The position numbers and the translations under genes are program-made. A model generated the notes under the pieces. It was not told the origin of the DNA and made no database searches. It was given only the letters and a program-made list of their open reading frames with translations. This document shows, one piece after another, positions 24,815 through 33,655 of a stretch of 49,278 nucleotides of DNA; the stretch's first letter is position 1; each line of letters starts with the position of its first letter. Origin of the DNA: Alphaproteobacteria bacterium (GTDB lineage: Bacteria; Pseudomonadota; Alphaproteobacteria; UBA9655); the NCBI GenBank assembly GCA_013287665.1, contig JABDDK010000010.1:1-49278 (forward strand), written 5' to 3'.

Positions 24815-25690
24815 ATGTCAGAAATTCATCCCACCTCAGCCAAACGCGGTATCCTCTTCATCTTAGGAGCGATGCTCATCTTTTCCCTCTTGAATGCGAT
24901 CATCAAGGATACAACGGCGAAATACGATCCGATCCAGTTAGTCTTTTTCAGGTGTTTTTTTGCGGCATTTCCTGCTGGACTATTCTTAGCTCTACGGGGG
25001 GGATGGGTCATGCCTCCAAAACAGGAGTGGAAGCTTCACGCTGCGAGAGCCTTTTTACTTGCTATTGGCCTCTCTGTTCTTTTCCTAGGGATTGGAATGC
25101 TTCCCTTATCGAATTCGATGGCTCTGTATTTCTCATCGACTCTTTTTCTTGTCATTTTATCCTATCCTATTTTAAGAGAAAAAGTGAGCGCCGTTCAATG
25201 GGGGGCTGTTGCCCTTGGATTTGTTGGCGTTTTGATTATCGCCAAACCAGGAGGAGATGTTTTCCATTGGGGGACACTCTTTGTGATCTTGGGAGCGCTT
25301 ATGGAGTCAGCCTATAATCTATTTGGTCGATTATTATCCTCAACCAATAACAGCTTTATGCTCACCTTTTTAGGGAGCCTCCTTCCTGCCTGTGTTTTAC
25401 TTTTTGTGGTGCCATTTGTTTGGATTACCCCAGATTTTGGGGGATGGATTGCCCTCATTAGTTTAGGTCTTGGAGGCGGACTCGGACAACTTTGTGTTAC
25501 GTTTGCCTATCGCAACGCATCTGCAGGTATCCTTGCGCCCATGATTTATTCAGCCATGGTCTGGAGTGTTATGCTAGATATTATGCTCTATAGTAATTGG
25601 CCAACAGAATCCTTGTTATTTGGGTGCGCTGTTATCATTCTATCCGGCTTAATGATCGTTATGATAGAGAAGCGCCGTAAACTCGCATAA
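24815..25690 (+). CDS. EamA/DMT-family inner-membrane transporter
   Basis: 291 residues with about ten hydrophobic segments in two EamA halves. AAGGG at 24802 precedes the ATG at 24815 (MSEIHPTSAKRG). An in-frame ATG at 24659 would encode repeat-derived residues and is rejected. Family members export amino acids, nucleotides or S-adenosylmethionine. Rickettsia-type homologues import SAM. The substrate here cannot be told from sequence alone. Confidence 0.9.
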   Translation: MSEIHPTSAKRGILFILGAMLIFSLLNAIIKDTTAKYDPIQLVFFRCFFAAFPAGLFLALRGGWVMPPKQEWKLHAARAFLLAIGLSVLFLGIGMLPLSNSMALYFSSTLFLVILSYPILREKVSAVQWGAVALGFVGVLIIAKPGGDVFHWGTLFVILGALMESAYNLFGRLLSSTNNSFMLTFLGSLLPACVLLFVVPFVWITPDFGGWIALISLGLGGGLGQLCVTFAYRNASAGILAPMIYSAMVWSVMLDIMLYSNWPTESLLFGCAVIILSGLMIVMIEKRRKLA

Positions 25691-25709
25691 AAAATGTTTG
25701 CAATTTAGG

Positions 25710-25738
25710 TTGACCTCTTTTCACGTTGCTTATATGGT
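25710..25738 (+). promoter_or_regulatory. Putative promoter of tRNA-Lys
   Basis: TTGACC (25710-25715), a 17-base spacer and TATGGT (25733-25738) end 12 bases before the tRNA. Confidence 0.55.
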
Positions 25739-25750
25739 TCACGGGTCTTG

Positions 25751-25826
25751 GGGCGCTTAGCTCAGTTGGTAGAGCATCTGACTTTTAATCAGAGGGTCAT
25801 GGGTTCGAATCCCGTAGCGCCTACCA
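25751..25826 (+). tRNA. tRNA-Lys (anticodon TTT)
   Basis: 76 bases with encoded CCA. The acceptor stem GGGCGCT pairs with AGCGCCT. A D-loop AGCTCAGTTGGTAGAGC, an anticodon stem CTGAC-TTTTAAT-CAG with TTT at the anticodon, and T-arm GGGTTCGAATCCC are all canonical. Everything to its right in the window is accessory in character, so it could mark an island boundary. Confidence 0.96.
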
Positions 25827-25932
25827 GTATTTCCAAGGGTTTCAGGGGGTCTGGTAAAATTGAAGAAAGACTCGGGGGAGCATATGGGGAGCAAAATAGA
25901 AAAAGTCGGGTTCATAAATTTTTTCTCGTCTC

Positions 25933-26052
25933 TTAGTCATTTTTAGTTGAACGTATGTGAACTAATACCCGATAAAGCTTGCTCCAAATCCTACTGCCTG
26001 ACAACTTCATATCAATATCGTCCCTCAAGGCTTCATAAATCACATTTAACAC
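25933..26052 (-). CDS. Possible small ORF after the CPT-like gene, unknown
   Basis: 39 codons from a GTG that overlaps the end of the CPT-like gene and has AAGGA four bases upstream. The product is basic with the core VIYEALRDDIDMKLSGSRIW. It could be a translated, coupled small protein or the tail of a decayed gene. No homologue is recognised. Bases 25827-25932, between the tRNA and this ORF, hold nothing I can identify. Confidence 0.25.
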   Translation of the reverse strand: MLNVIYEALRDDIDMKLSGSRIWSKLYRVLVHIRSTKND

Positions 26053-26648
26053 TTATCCTTGTGCTGCTTAAAGCTCTGTGGATTTGGGTTTTCGTTGATG
26101 AATTTTAAAATTGCTTTCGCGCAATCAAAGGCAGATGTATGGGTTGTATCAACTGTCATATCATAAGACCTACCAGGAGTGTGGACACGTCCGATTTGAT
26201 CACGACCCAAGCCAAGGGCTCTATCTCCTCGAAGAAGCTCTCGCTCTTGAAGAGTCTTTAAATCACACATAACTCCAATAAAATAGACCGTATGATGTTT
26301 GAGGGCTTGCACATAACGTTTCAAACTTTCATCTCCAAAGAGAACTTCATCCAGAATCAAGTCATGCCCGTCATCGGCAAGGGTTTGAATGACCTTAGGA
26401 ACTGTTTTAACGATGGCTTGTCCGTAAGCACCGTCTTCAATCCGCATTAACGGACCAAGGTCATCATGTTCGGGAATAAAATGAAACCCTTGATCCGCCT
26501 TATCACCAAAGCCTACGTACGCTGCGGGCATCATCTGAAAGAAAGTATCGATACCAATCAATAACCACGGTTTTTCAGAGAGAAATTGAAGGGCCCGTGC
26601 AATGGCTGATTTACCCGCAGAGGAGCAACCGTTAAGGAAGATGATCAT
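26046..26648 (-). CDS. Chloramphenicol phosphotransferase-like P-loop kinase
   Basis: 200 residues. The start MIIFLNGCSSAGKSAIARAL gives a P-loop (GCSSAGKS, 7-14) and the CPT-type Asp (IGIDTFFQMMP, Asp34). The later LILDEVLFGDES and VMCDLKTLQERELLRGDRALGLGRDQ (lid region with Arg) complete the CPT family pattern. Streptomyces CPT phosphorylates chloramphenicol, but most relatives have unknown hydroxylated substrates, so drug resistance is not implied. Confidence 0.85.
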   Translation of the reverse strand: MIIFLNGCSSAGKSAIARALQFLSEKPWLLIGIDTFFQMMPAAYVGFGDKADQGFHFIPEHDDLGPLMRIEDGAYGQAIVKTVPKVIQTLADDGHDLILDEVLFGDESLKRYVQALKHHTVYFIGVMCDLKTLQERELLRGDRALGLGRDQIGRVHTPGRSYDMTVDTTHTSAFDCAKAILKFINENPNPQSFKQHKDKC

Positions 26649-26730
26649 GAGTGAACCTCTTAAGTGTGACTATTTCAACGAAGATACAATTCCCCATTTG
26701 AAGATGAGAAAAGATCTTTAATTCCATTCC

Positions 26731-27222
26731 CTACTCCTTAATCCCGATGTAAATATCTAGAACAACATTTTGATGGTCTTTTGCACGTTCATCATAAATC
26801 TCGAAATCAGCGTGATAACGTCTTTCACCACCTAACTCTTCGTCAGTCATCTCCCATATTTTATGCCAGGGTTCCTTGACTACACGAGGCATAGGAGCAG
26901 GACCGTTGGTAAATTTGGTATAAGTTTGAGGTTTAATCGTGTGCTTTTCTAATCCTTCAGGTAATTGCTCGAATGAGCTAACCTCTTCACCAATTAAGTA
27001 TGTGTACTCACCATTATGGTCACTTTCATAATCTGTATAAACACAAAAGGTTGTTCCAGGATGTTTTCGATGAGGAATCGTCTCAAAAATGCCCTCGTGA
27101 AAATATTTTTGAATACAAGGAAACATCTTTCCTTTTTCAAAATTAGACTCGTCCTTATTAGAGGTTCTTATCTTTAGCCCTACTAAATGAATCTCTGGGA
27201 GCTGAGTCGTTGTTTTTTGCAT
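26731..27222 (-). CDS. GyrI-like small-molecule-binding (AraC effector-binding type) protein
   Basis: 163 residues with no DNA-binding domain. Features of the SBM/GyrI-like fold: the N-terminal PEIHLVGLKIRTSN, a central FCVYTDYESDHNGEYTYLIGEEV, and the C-terminal IWEMTDEELGGERRYHADFEIYDE followed by VVLDIYIGIKE. Standalone members bind or hydrolyse small hydrophobic compounds, or in some cases bind gyrase. AAGGA precedes the ATG. Confidence 0.8.
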   Translation of the reverse strand: MQKTTTQLPEIHLVGLKIRTSNKDESNFEKGKMFPCIQKYFHEGIFETIPHRKHPGTTFCVYTDYESDHNGEYTYLIGEEVSSFEQLPEGLEKHTIKPQTYTKFTNGPAPMPRVVKEPWHKIWEMTDEELGGERRYHADFEIYDERAKDHQNVVLDIYIGIKE

Positions 27223-27318
27223 GGTTTAAATCCTTTTTTTTAGCAAAGATATAACAGCAATTATTTTTTAAACAATTGATATTTATATGCCACTCACGTA
27301 CACAGGGTCACCACCCCC

Positions 27319-27346
27319 TTGACATTCCGTTGGAAACTATTATTTT
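27319..27346 (+). promoter_or_regulatory. Putative promoter in the 349-base gap before the DUF2000 gene
   Basis: TTGACA (27319-27324), 16 bases, TATTTT (27341-27346). It would give a leader of about 220 bases that includes a small CTCCGC-TAA-GCGGAG stem near 27450. The rest of the gap (27223-27571) is AT-rich and I see no gene in it. Confidence 0.4.
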
Positions 27347-27571
27347 ATGTATATGCACTCTATTGAGAAGTAGAGCTTAACAGATGAAAGTGATGTAATG
27401 TCGATCAGCGACGCAAACTATTTTCAGATTTACTTACTCAGTGGACTCCTCCTCCGCTAAGGCGGAGCATATTCAATACCCAAAATTTATCTCATTAAAA
27501 GTTATCCAAATTGAAGCCCAGGCTTCTCATGGATGTTCAGAACTTATGTATATAACTAAGAGGAAAATAAC

Positions 27572-27982
27572 ATGTCATTTAAAAATAAACTTGTCGCAAT
27601 TGTGAATAAAGATGCGGATGTGGGCGTTGCTATGAATGCGATTGCCCATGCTTCTCTTGCTTTAGGGGCATCATTCGGAAAAGAAGAGATGTATCTGCAG
27701 GACAATATTGACGCAAACGGTAACGTTTGGCCAATGTCAGGCATGCCCTATATCATTTTGCGAGGCAAATCAGGGGAAATTCGTAAAGCCGTTTTAGCGG
27801 CTAAGGCTGAAGGAGTGACCCAGCTTGCCTTTGTTGAAACCATGACAGGCGGGACATGGCAAGAACAAGTCGAGCGAACGTCCAAGGTATCAGAAGACGA
27901 TCACATATATTTCGCCGCGATCCTGTATGGACCGTGGGAAACAGTCAGCCAAATTACGAAAAGGTTTTCGTTGTATAAATAG
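27572..27982 (+). CDS. DUF2000 family protein
   Basis: 136 residues. The start KLVAIVNKDADVGVAMNAIAHASLALGA and the later MPYIILRGKSGEIRKAVLAA are typical of DUF2000, a fold related to peptidyl-tRNA hydrolase 2. Function is unknown. It precedes the HbpS-like gene on the same strand by 89 bases. Confidence 0.8.
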   Translation: MSFKNKLVAIVNKDADVGVAMNAIAHASLALGASFGKEEMYLQDNIDANGNVWPMSGMPYIILRGKSGEIRKAVLAAKAEGVTQLAFVETMTGGTWQEQVERTSKVSEDDHIYFAAILYGPWETVSQITKRFSLYK

Positions 27983-28071
27983 CATCTAATGTAGGATATA
28001 AAAAAGATGACTCAAAATTGCTCACAAATGGAAAGATTATTGGGGTTCAGTAAAGAAGGAAAAACAAAGTC

Positions 28072-28491
28072 ATGACGCATTTAGTAAAAGCTCTCTCCCT
28101 TGATATGTCCAAAAGGATGGCGAATGCTGCTGAAGCAAAGGCGTTCGAAAAGAACATAAAAATAGTGATTGCCATTATGGATAATCATGGGAATCTTAAG
28201 TATTATCGTCGGATGGACGGCAATAATTTTATCAGTGTCCAGATGGCTCAATTGAAAGCCCTTACGTCAGCAAGCATGCCTCTTTCAACGAAAGATCTGG
28301 CCCTTAGGAACGAAACCTTGCCCAATTCCCCTTACCTGGCTGTTCCTGGAATTGTTTTGCTTGAGGGAGGTCTTCCCATTATCACGAAAGATGGGCAACA
28401 TATTGGTTCAATAGGAATTAGTGGAGCAACTCCCGCCCTTGACGGAGAGTGTGCTCAAGCTGCCCTTGAAGCCATTGATGTTGATTTATAA
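28072..28491 (+). CDS. GlcG/HbpS-like (DUF336) protein
   Basis: 139 residues. The pattern IKIVIAIMDNHGNLKYYRRMDG, then SVQMAQLKALTSASM, and PGIVLLEGGLPIITKDGQHIGSIGISGATPALDGECAQAAL is characteristic of the GlcG/HbpS family, some of which bind haem or cobalamin-pathway compounds. No signal peptide is visible. AAGGA lies upstream of the ATG. Confidence 0.88.
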   Translation: MTHLVKALSLDMSKRMANAAEAKAFEKNIKIVIAIMDNHGNLKYYRRMDGNNFISVQMAQLKALTSASMPLSTKDLALRNETLPNSPYLAVPGIVLLEGGLPIITKDGQHIGSIGISGATPALDGECAQAALEAIDVDL

Positions 28492-28543
28492 AGAACATAG
28501 GTGGCTCTAAAGAAAGAATTGAGATTAGTCTTGTTGATGATTC

Positions 28544-28600
28544 AATATTGGGTGGATAGAGAAATAAATGAAAGTTCATAAACTCATCACACCCAATATT
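28544..28600. terminator. Inverted repeat between convergent genes (possible bidirectional terminator)
   Basis: AATATTGGGTG (28544-28554) and CACCCAATATT (28590-28600) are perfect 11-base inverted copies with a 35-base loop, lying between the HbpS-like and MFS stop codons. There is no clear T run. Confidence 0.45.
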
Positions 28601-29795
28601 ACTCTCCTGAGATCTCCATAATCTCTCTGTTTTTGATCACATAAAACAGGGTAATAATCCCGCCGAGAATGAATAAGGCGATAAGTATTCCTATATTTCG
28701 AAAGGATCCCTGGTAAAAATAGCCAGCAAGCTGAAGACTTATTGAGACTAAGATAAGACGCCCCACTTGGATGACCGCTGTTACCCGCCCCTTTGCCTTC
28801 GGCATAAGGTTTAGGCTTATGGGGAAAAGTAAATTACTCGGAATAATCTGACCTATTATAAAGGGAATCATTGAAAGTGTAATAAGGAATGCATTTGGGA
28901 TATCTAGGTAAGCAACCAAAGCGATGCAAATGAAGCCAATAATGGTGATTTGAAATGAAACGGTTAGCATTTTCTTCTGGTTAAACCGAGCTATAATCAG
29001 GCCAAAGAGTAAGCTTCCGAGTGCAAATACCAAGGCGAGAGCTCCTTGATAATAACCAAAATGTGAGAGACTCACCCTCAAGTCTTCCATATAAAGCAAA
29101 GGGGACATCCCAACAAAAATCCAGTAAGGCACAGACACAAAGATAAAATGCACGAGCAACAGCGTCAGGGGTTGTGATTTGAATAGTGGGATGTATCCAC
29201 GGAGCGAGAGGGTTTCCTTATGCTCAGGACGTTTCTGAGTCGGGATAAAAAGAACTGTCATCACGAAGACTGCCATACCTAAAAGGAGAAGCGCCCTAAA
29301 ATTACCCTGCCATTGGAAATACAGTGTGATATAGCTCCCAAGCACAGGAGCCCCAGCAATAGAGGCGTTCATAACCCCATTCATCATTGCCATCAAGACC
29401 TGTTGCTGCTTAAGAGGATATTCGTCGGCGATAATGAGAAAGCTGAGGATTGCAGGGGCACTCACGCCAATGCCTTGAAGAAAGCGGCCGCCCAGAAGGA
29501 ATGAATAAGAGGGTGCCCATAAACAAAGGACACTGCCAATGATAAAAATCACGAGCCCAATCAATATGATAGGCTTACGGCCATAGCGATCGCCTAGACC
29601 CCCGACAAAGAACAGGCCCAGACAATATCCAATAAAATTGACGGACAACGATGCTTCAACCCAAAAAGGAGACAAGCCAAAGTGACTTTGTAACTCAGGA
29701 AAGCTCGGCACAAAGAGATCGAATTCCATGCCCGTGAGAAGATCCATCAGGATGACGGTAAAGATGACCATACCTTTGGCAAAGGATTGTTTCAT
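28599..29795 (-). CDS. MFS transporter, Bcr/CflA-like drug exporter
   Basis: 398 residues, about twelve membrane segments. Motif A between TM2 and TM3 reads GGLGDRYGRKPII, and TM5 has the antiporter-like motif C region GAPVLGSYI. A family with DLFVPSFPELQSHFG near the N-terminus is typical of Bcr/CflA-type proton antiporters. ATG 29795 is chosen over a TTG at 29825 that overlaps the upstream cyclase gene. Substrate is unknown. Confidence 0.85.
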   Translation of the reverse strand: MKQSFAKGMVIFTVILMDLLTGMEFDLFVPSFPELQSHFGLSPFWVEASLSVNFIGYCLGLFFVGGLGDRYGRKPIILIGLVIFIIGSVLCLWAPSYSFLLGGRFLQGIGVSAPAILSFLIIADEYPLKQQQVLMAMMNGVMNASIAGAPVLGSYITLYFQWQGNFRALLLLGMAVFVMTVLFIPTQKRPEHKETLSLRGYIPLFKSQPLTLLLVHFIFVSVPYWIFVGMSPLLYMEDLRVSLSHFGYYQGALALVFALGSLLFGLIIARFNQKKMLTVSFQITIIGFICIALVAYLDIPNAFLITLSMIPFIIGQIIPSNLLFPISLNLMPKAKGRVTAVIQVGRLILVSISLQLAGYFYQGSFRNIGILIALFILGGIITLFYVIKNREIMEISGE

Positions 29796-29808
29796 TGTGT
29801 TAGTCTTC

Positions 29809-30489
29809 TCACTCGCCAATCGCAATAAGCCTCACAGGGGCTTCAGTGCCACCCTGAATCTTGATAGGTAACGCGAGGCTATAGAAGCCAACAGGGGGAA
29901 GGTTAGCAGAATTTGCTATATTCTCAACAATATACTTGCCAGCGCTCAAGAGAGTGGTATGAACAGGGAAACCCTCGTCGGGTCTGTCGGGTGACAAGGT
30001 GTCGATTCCAAGGCCAGCAATGTCTCGTTTTAACAGAAATTGAGCAGCGTCAACAGATACGCAAGGATATACAAGGTTACCTCGGTATTTTTCTGGCTCA
30101 CTCCAGAATTTCTCCCAACCTGTTCGCACAATGATAAAGCTTCCGGGCTTAATAAGACCATACTTCTCCTCAAACACCTCAATATCAGCAACAGTCACGC
30201 TATATCTCTCGTGAGCTTTGGCTGACACATCAATGACCAAACAAGGCGCGAGCAAATCATTCAGATTTAATTCATCGATCGTTTTACCGCCTGGAATACA
30301 ATGCGCCGGAGCATCGATATGCGTTCCAATGCCTTCATTCATATGGACCCTATGGGTCCTAAAGGAGGTAGTGCTACTCGGCTGATAGTCATGTTGAAGG
30401 TGATGCTCAAATCCACAAGAGCCATCCCAAGTTGGAATAGTAGGAGACAAAGGATGAGTTAGATCAATGATTTTATAGGGAAACGTCAT
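29809..30489 (-). CDS. Cyclase-family / kynurenine-formamidase-like metal hydrolase
   Basis: 226 residues. The metal-binding motif HxDxxxH is present as GTHIDAPAH (His57, Asp59, His63), followed by SFIIVRTGWEKFW and a C-terminal IDTLSPD region and GFYSLALPIKIQGGTEAPVRLIAI, all typical of the cyclase/KynB superfamily. It could hydrolyse N-formylkynurenine or a related amide or lactone, but no other kynurenine genes are present. It is followed by the MFS gene 13 bases on, suggesting a two-gene operon. Confidence 0.88.
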   Translation of the reverse strand: MTFPYKIIDLTHPLSPTIPTWDGSCGFEHHLQHDYQPSSTTSFRTHRVHMNEGIGTHIDAPAHCIPGGKTIDELNLNDLLAPCLVIDVSAKAHERYSVTVADIEVFEEKYGLIKPGSFIIVRTGWEKFWSEPEKYRGNLVYPCVSVDAAQFLLKRDIAGLGIDTLSPDRPDEGFPVHTTLLSAGKYIVENIANSANLPPVGFYSLALPIKIQGGTEAPVRLIAIGE

Positions 30490-30848
30490 CTGTAAATGCT
30501 TGCCTTAGCTATTGCTTCTGAGCCGAGTTTAACAGCTCAAACACCTTTGTTCTAGAGTGTCTCTCATATTTTCCAACATTCGTTCTGCCTCAAGATATTA
30601 AACCTGCCTCTAACCTTTTTCCCATACTTTTGAGAAAATGATCCACATCTTTCGCAGATTTAAGGTGAGCCCTCTCAAGAAACCGTTAGATATGCAGAGT
30701 GATTTTGTAGAATATGATGTATAGATGAGAATGAGTCCACTATTTCCAAAGTCCCAGATTTTTCATCTTCGAGAAGGCAACAAAAAAAGTCGTGTAAAAA
30801 CTTTACGTTCCGCCAAATTCCATCATATTTAGATAGATATTTAAAAAC

Positions 30849-30877
30849 TTGAAAAAGAGAAACACCATCTCTATGTT
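30849..30877 (+). promoter_or_regulatory. Putative promoter within the 445-base gap 30490-30934
   Basis: TTGAAA (30849-30854), a 17-base spacer and TATGTT (30872-30877) precede the small exported gene. The remainder of the gap between the divergent genes is AT-rich. I see no convincing ORF or RNA gene there. Confidence 0.4.
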
Positions 30878-30934
30878 AAAATTACAGTAACATTTATATT
30901 AATGACTTAATATATTATATATGAAGGAAACACT

Positions 30935-31345
30935 ATGATTAATTTTAAAAATGCAACATTTGCACTTGTTTTTACGAGTCTAGTGTCAGTAAGCACCGCT
31001 TTCGCTATGAATAATGGAGGAGGCTCTTCTGGTGAGGATGATTACGACCCTCATTTACATAGCAAGCTTCTAGCCGAAGCGACAGCAGATAGAGTCATTA
31101 AAACCCAAGCCCGAATTAAAGAGTTCAGGAAAAAAATGGAGAATAAGTCTGATATCACACCAGAAGAAACTGCTCAATTTAATAGAGATTTAACTTACAT
31201 GAATGAAGCAGATCTGTACGGTACTAAAGCGGAGTTTGAAGCCAATAAAGATCGGATTGAAAGGAATACGCCAGGGACTTTAGAAAGCCTACGTCACAAA
31301 ACAACTGATGAAATTAATACAAATTTTAAGAGAAACAAAAATTAA
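30935..31345 (+). CDS. Small exported protein, unknown (AMNNGGG family)
   Basis: 136 residues. A signal peptide (residues 1-24, ending STAFA) is followed by MNNGGGSSGEDD and a helical, strongly charged chain. The N-terminus closely resembles that of the exported protein at 34830-35393 (both begin MINFK and end in Ala|Met-Asn-Gly-rich). GAAGGA precedes the ATG. No domain is recognised. Possible secreted host-directed protein, by analogy only. Confidence 0.7.
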   Translation: MINFKNATFALVFTSLVSVSTAFAMNNGGGSSGEDDYDPHLHSKLLAEATADRVIKTQARIKEFRKKMENKSDITPEETAQFNRDLTYMNEADLYGTKAEFEANKDRIERNTPGTLESLRHKTTDEINTNFKRNKN

Positions 31346-31522
31346 AGCGAAGAAATTCAAAAACAGCCTCTCATGATTCACTTGCGGAGCTCTCATTTCA
31401 TCAAGACAAACAAACCCTTTTGGAAAATGCTTGTTTTTTCAACAGAATTTTTCAACAGATTGATGTACATTCTCAGATATTTACATAGAATATGCATCTC
31501 GACTTAATTTGTTAGGAGTTTC

Positions 31523-31810
31523 ATGATAATGAATAAACCATCTTTTAAAAACAGTTTTATATCTCTTTTAACCTCAGCAATCCTCATAAGCACTCATAGC
31601 GATGCGATTGGAGGAGGAGAGCTCCCTGAAGGGCTCAAATTAGAGCTGAGGGCGAAAACACTCAGAAAACTTGCAAAAGTAAATGTTGCCATAGAAAATT
31701 TTGATGAACCCATGTTTTCACTGAGACTTACATCAGAAGATCAAATCGAGATTATAAGACTCTTAACACAAAAAACTCTTTTAGAAGATGATTTAAAATT
31801 ATTGCAATAA
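31523..31810 (+). CDS. Small exported protein, unknown
   Basis: 95 residues. A signal peptide of ~28 residues ends THSDA, then IGGGELPEGLKLELRAKTLRK. The C-terminal half is a helical stretch (EDQIEIIRLLTQKTLLEDDLKLL). TAGGAG lies a few bases upstream of the first ATG, and a second ATG six bases later is possible. It is on the same strand as the preceding small exported gene but 177 bases away. The Gly-Gly-Gly-Glu after cleavage resembles its neighbours. Confidence 0.6.
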   Translation: MIMNKPSFKNSFISLLTSAILISTHSDAIGGGELPEGLKLELRAKTLRKLAKVNVAIENFDEPMFSLRLTSEDQIEIIRLLTQKTLLEDDLKLLQ

Positions 31811-31897
31811 GTGTAATCATACATCTTTTAATTCCTTGCAAAAGTAGTGAAAATGTGTAGTCTTAGTAATATACATTTAAGAGAAGTGAGTTCAATT

Positions 31898-32770
31898 ATG
31901 CTATCCAAATTCCTTGATCCTAAAAACGATATAGCCTTTAAGAAAATCTTTGGGACAGAAAAGAATAAGGATATCCTCATCCATTTTCTCAATGATATGA
32001 TTACTTTCAAAGCAAGGGGCCTTATTAAAGAGGTCACTTTCTTAAAGACAATTCAAGATCCTGAAACGGCTGCAAAAAAGACAAGTATTGTTGATATTCT
32101 CTGTAAAGATGAGAAAGGCAACCAGTATATTGTCGAAATGCAAGTCGCAAGAGAAAAAGGTTTTGAAAAAAGAGCGCAATATTACGCCTCTAAAGCCTAT
32201 ATTTCTCAAGCCCGCGTAGGAGGAGAGTATCATAAACTTAAAGAAATTGTTTTCTTAGCCATTTCTGATTTTATTATGTTTCCAAACAAAAAAAATGTTT
32301 TTAAATCAGATCATGTTATATTGGATAAAGATAGTCACGAAAACGACTTAAAGGATTTTTCCTTTACTTTCTTAGAACTCCCTAAATTCAATAAAAACAT
32401 TGGAGAACTTACGAATATTGTTGATAAATGGATGTACTTTTTTATTCATGCAGAAGAGACCTCAGAAAAAGACCTGCATAAAATCATTGGGCACGATCAA
32501 ATCATTGAAAGAGCTTATGATGAGCTCAACCGCTTTTCCTGGAATGAGGAAGAGCTTTTAACTTATGATCAAGCCGAAAAATATGAAGGCGCATTCATTG
32601 CTTCTATGGCTCAGAAATTTGATGAGGGAGTTGAAAAAGGAATCGAAAAGGGTAAAAAAGAAAGAGATATAGAAATTGTAAAGGCCATGCATTTAAATGG
32701 TATAGGTATAGAAACCATTTCTTTGGTGACGAGGCATTCTAAAGAAGACATTGAAAAACTCCTGTCTTAA
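31898..32770 (+). CDS. Rpn-family PD-(D/E)XK nuclease / putative transposase
   Basis: 290 residues from ATG 31898. The start MLSKFLDPKNDIAFKKIFG is the family signature (PDDEXK_2-type). The nuclease core is Asp66 (SIVDILCKD) and Glu80-x-Gln82 (YIVEMQV). The C-terminal third has the EGVEKGIEKGKKERDIE charged repeat common in this family. Rpn proteins are DNA endonucleases that promote recombination in E. coli and lack transposon ends. They are abundant in host-associated bacteria. A longer frame to 31847 has no support. Confidence 0.88.
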   Translation: MLSKFLDPKNDIAFKKIFGTEKNKDILIHFLNDMITFKARGLIKEVTFLKTIQDPETAAKKTSIVDILCKDEKGNQYIVEMQVAREKGFEKRAQYYASKAYISQARVGGEYHKLKEIVFLAISDFIMFPNKKNVFKSDHVILDKDSHENDLKDFSFTFLELPKFNKNIGELTNIVDKWMYFFIHAEETSEKDLHKIIGHDQIIERAYDELNRFSWNEEELLTYDQAEKYEGAFIASMAQKFDEGVEKGIEKGKKERDIEIVKAMHLNGIGIETISLVTRHSKEDIEKLLS

Positions 32771-32932
32771 GAGCAAGCAGACTTAAGGTAGGTGCAGGGC
32801 AGGTCGTCTCGCATCCAGGGAGCTTATGACGAACGAGATTACCAATGGTTTATTGTCTTCTACCGAAGTGAAACAGCGAGCCTGGCTGATCGAGAGGATA
32901 TTTTCCTACAAGACCAGCCAGAGCTGAATGAC

Positions 32933-33130
32933 TTATTGTTTGATAACTCCAGACTTGATCAAAGCCGCAACAAACTCTTCACGGTTCATGTCAGTACGGA
33001 CTTCTAACGGCGCTCTTAAGCGCATGCCATTCATCATGTTGCCATTATTAGTGACCTTATTTGGACTACTGTTGGTGCCAACCGTTACCCTTGTGGGCGT
33101 ATGCGTTGCCTTTTTACCATTGAGTACAGG
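32933..33130 (-). pseudogene. Gene fragment of unknown origin in the 519-base gap after the Rpn gene
   Basis: An open frame of 65 codons without a convincing start ends NGMRLRAPLEVRTDMNRE then EFVAALIKSGVIKQ and a stop. Its composition looks like the C-terminus of a real protein. On the other strand a 33-residue ORF (32826-32927, starting MTNEITNGLLSSTEV) also looks protein-like. The whole stretch 32771-33289 appears to be debris from one or more decayed accessory genes. I cannot name the parents. Confidence 0.3.
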
Positions 33131-33289
33131 TCATGTGTGATGCCGCTCGTCATATACAAACCTCTCTATCGAGACAATTGGCTTTCCAGAGGAATTCCGT
33201 GGAAGTACAATAATATACAGGTGTAAATTATACGTCTGCCTTAAGTGTTTATATTCGGAGAGATCTTCACACCTGAATAGCTCCTACAT

Positions 33290-33655
33290 TTATTGTTCGT
33301 CAAGGTCGTCGTCCAATGGTAAGGCTATAGGGTTTTGTTGCTGTATTTCAGGATTAAAATGGAAGTAGTTAATGTTATTAAAATCATGTATATCCCCATA
33401 TATGACATCGTTACCACCCTGTCCAGCGAGAAGATAATCTGCTCCTTGATCCACTTGCTCCAAGCAAATATTTCCAAAGACATTGACACCAAAATCCTCT
33501 TGGTCATACTGAGCTCTAACTGGAGGTTGGGCTCGTGGTGTGATCGGACTGTCGCCACCGTATAAATCTTCATCATCAGTCACGGCAAAAGCTGCGCCGG
33601 ATGTTAAAAGGCTTGCCAAAACAAGTATAAATGCTGTCGGCTTAATATTGAACAT
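33290..33655 (-). CDS. Small exported protein with one RTX-like repeat
   Basis: 121 residues from ATG 33655 (GAGGAG upstream). A signal peptide ends SGAAFA, then an acidic VTDDEDLYGGDSP. Near residue 80 the segment GADYLLAGQGGNDVIYGD matches a pair of calcium-binding RTX nonapeptides (GGxGxDxUx), followed by an Asn/Asp-rich tail ending DDDLDEQ. One or two nonapeptides are too few for a normal RTX beta-roll, so this may be a fragment-like orphan or a short calcium binder. Confidence 0.65.
   Translation of the reverse strand: MFNIKPTAFILVLASLLTSGAAFAVTDDEDLYGGDSPITPRAQPPVRAQYDQEDFGVNVFGNICLEQVDQGADYLLAGQGGNDVIYGDIHDFNNINYFHFNPEIQQQNPIALPLDDDLDEQ

Noticed and set aside
26046-26648. Calling the CPT-like gene a chloramphenicol resistance gene
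   Set aside because: The fold and P-loop fit the family, but most members have other or unknown substrates, so resistance cannot be claimed.
30639-30725. 28-codon ORF in the 445-base gap
   Set aside because: No ribosome site, no recognisable composition, short enough to be chance.
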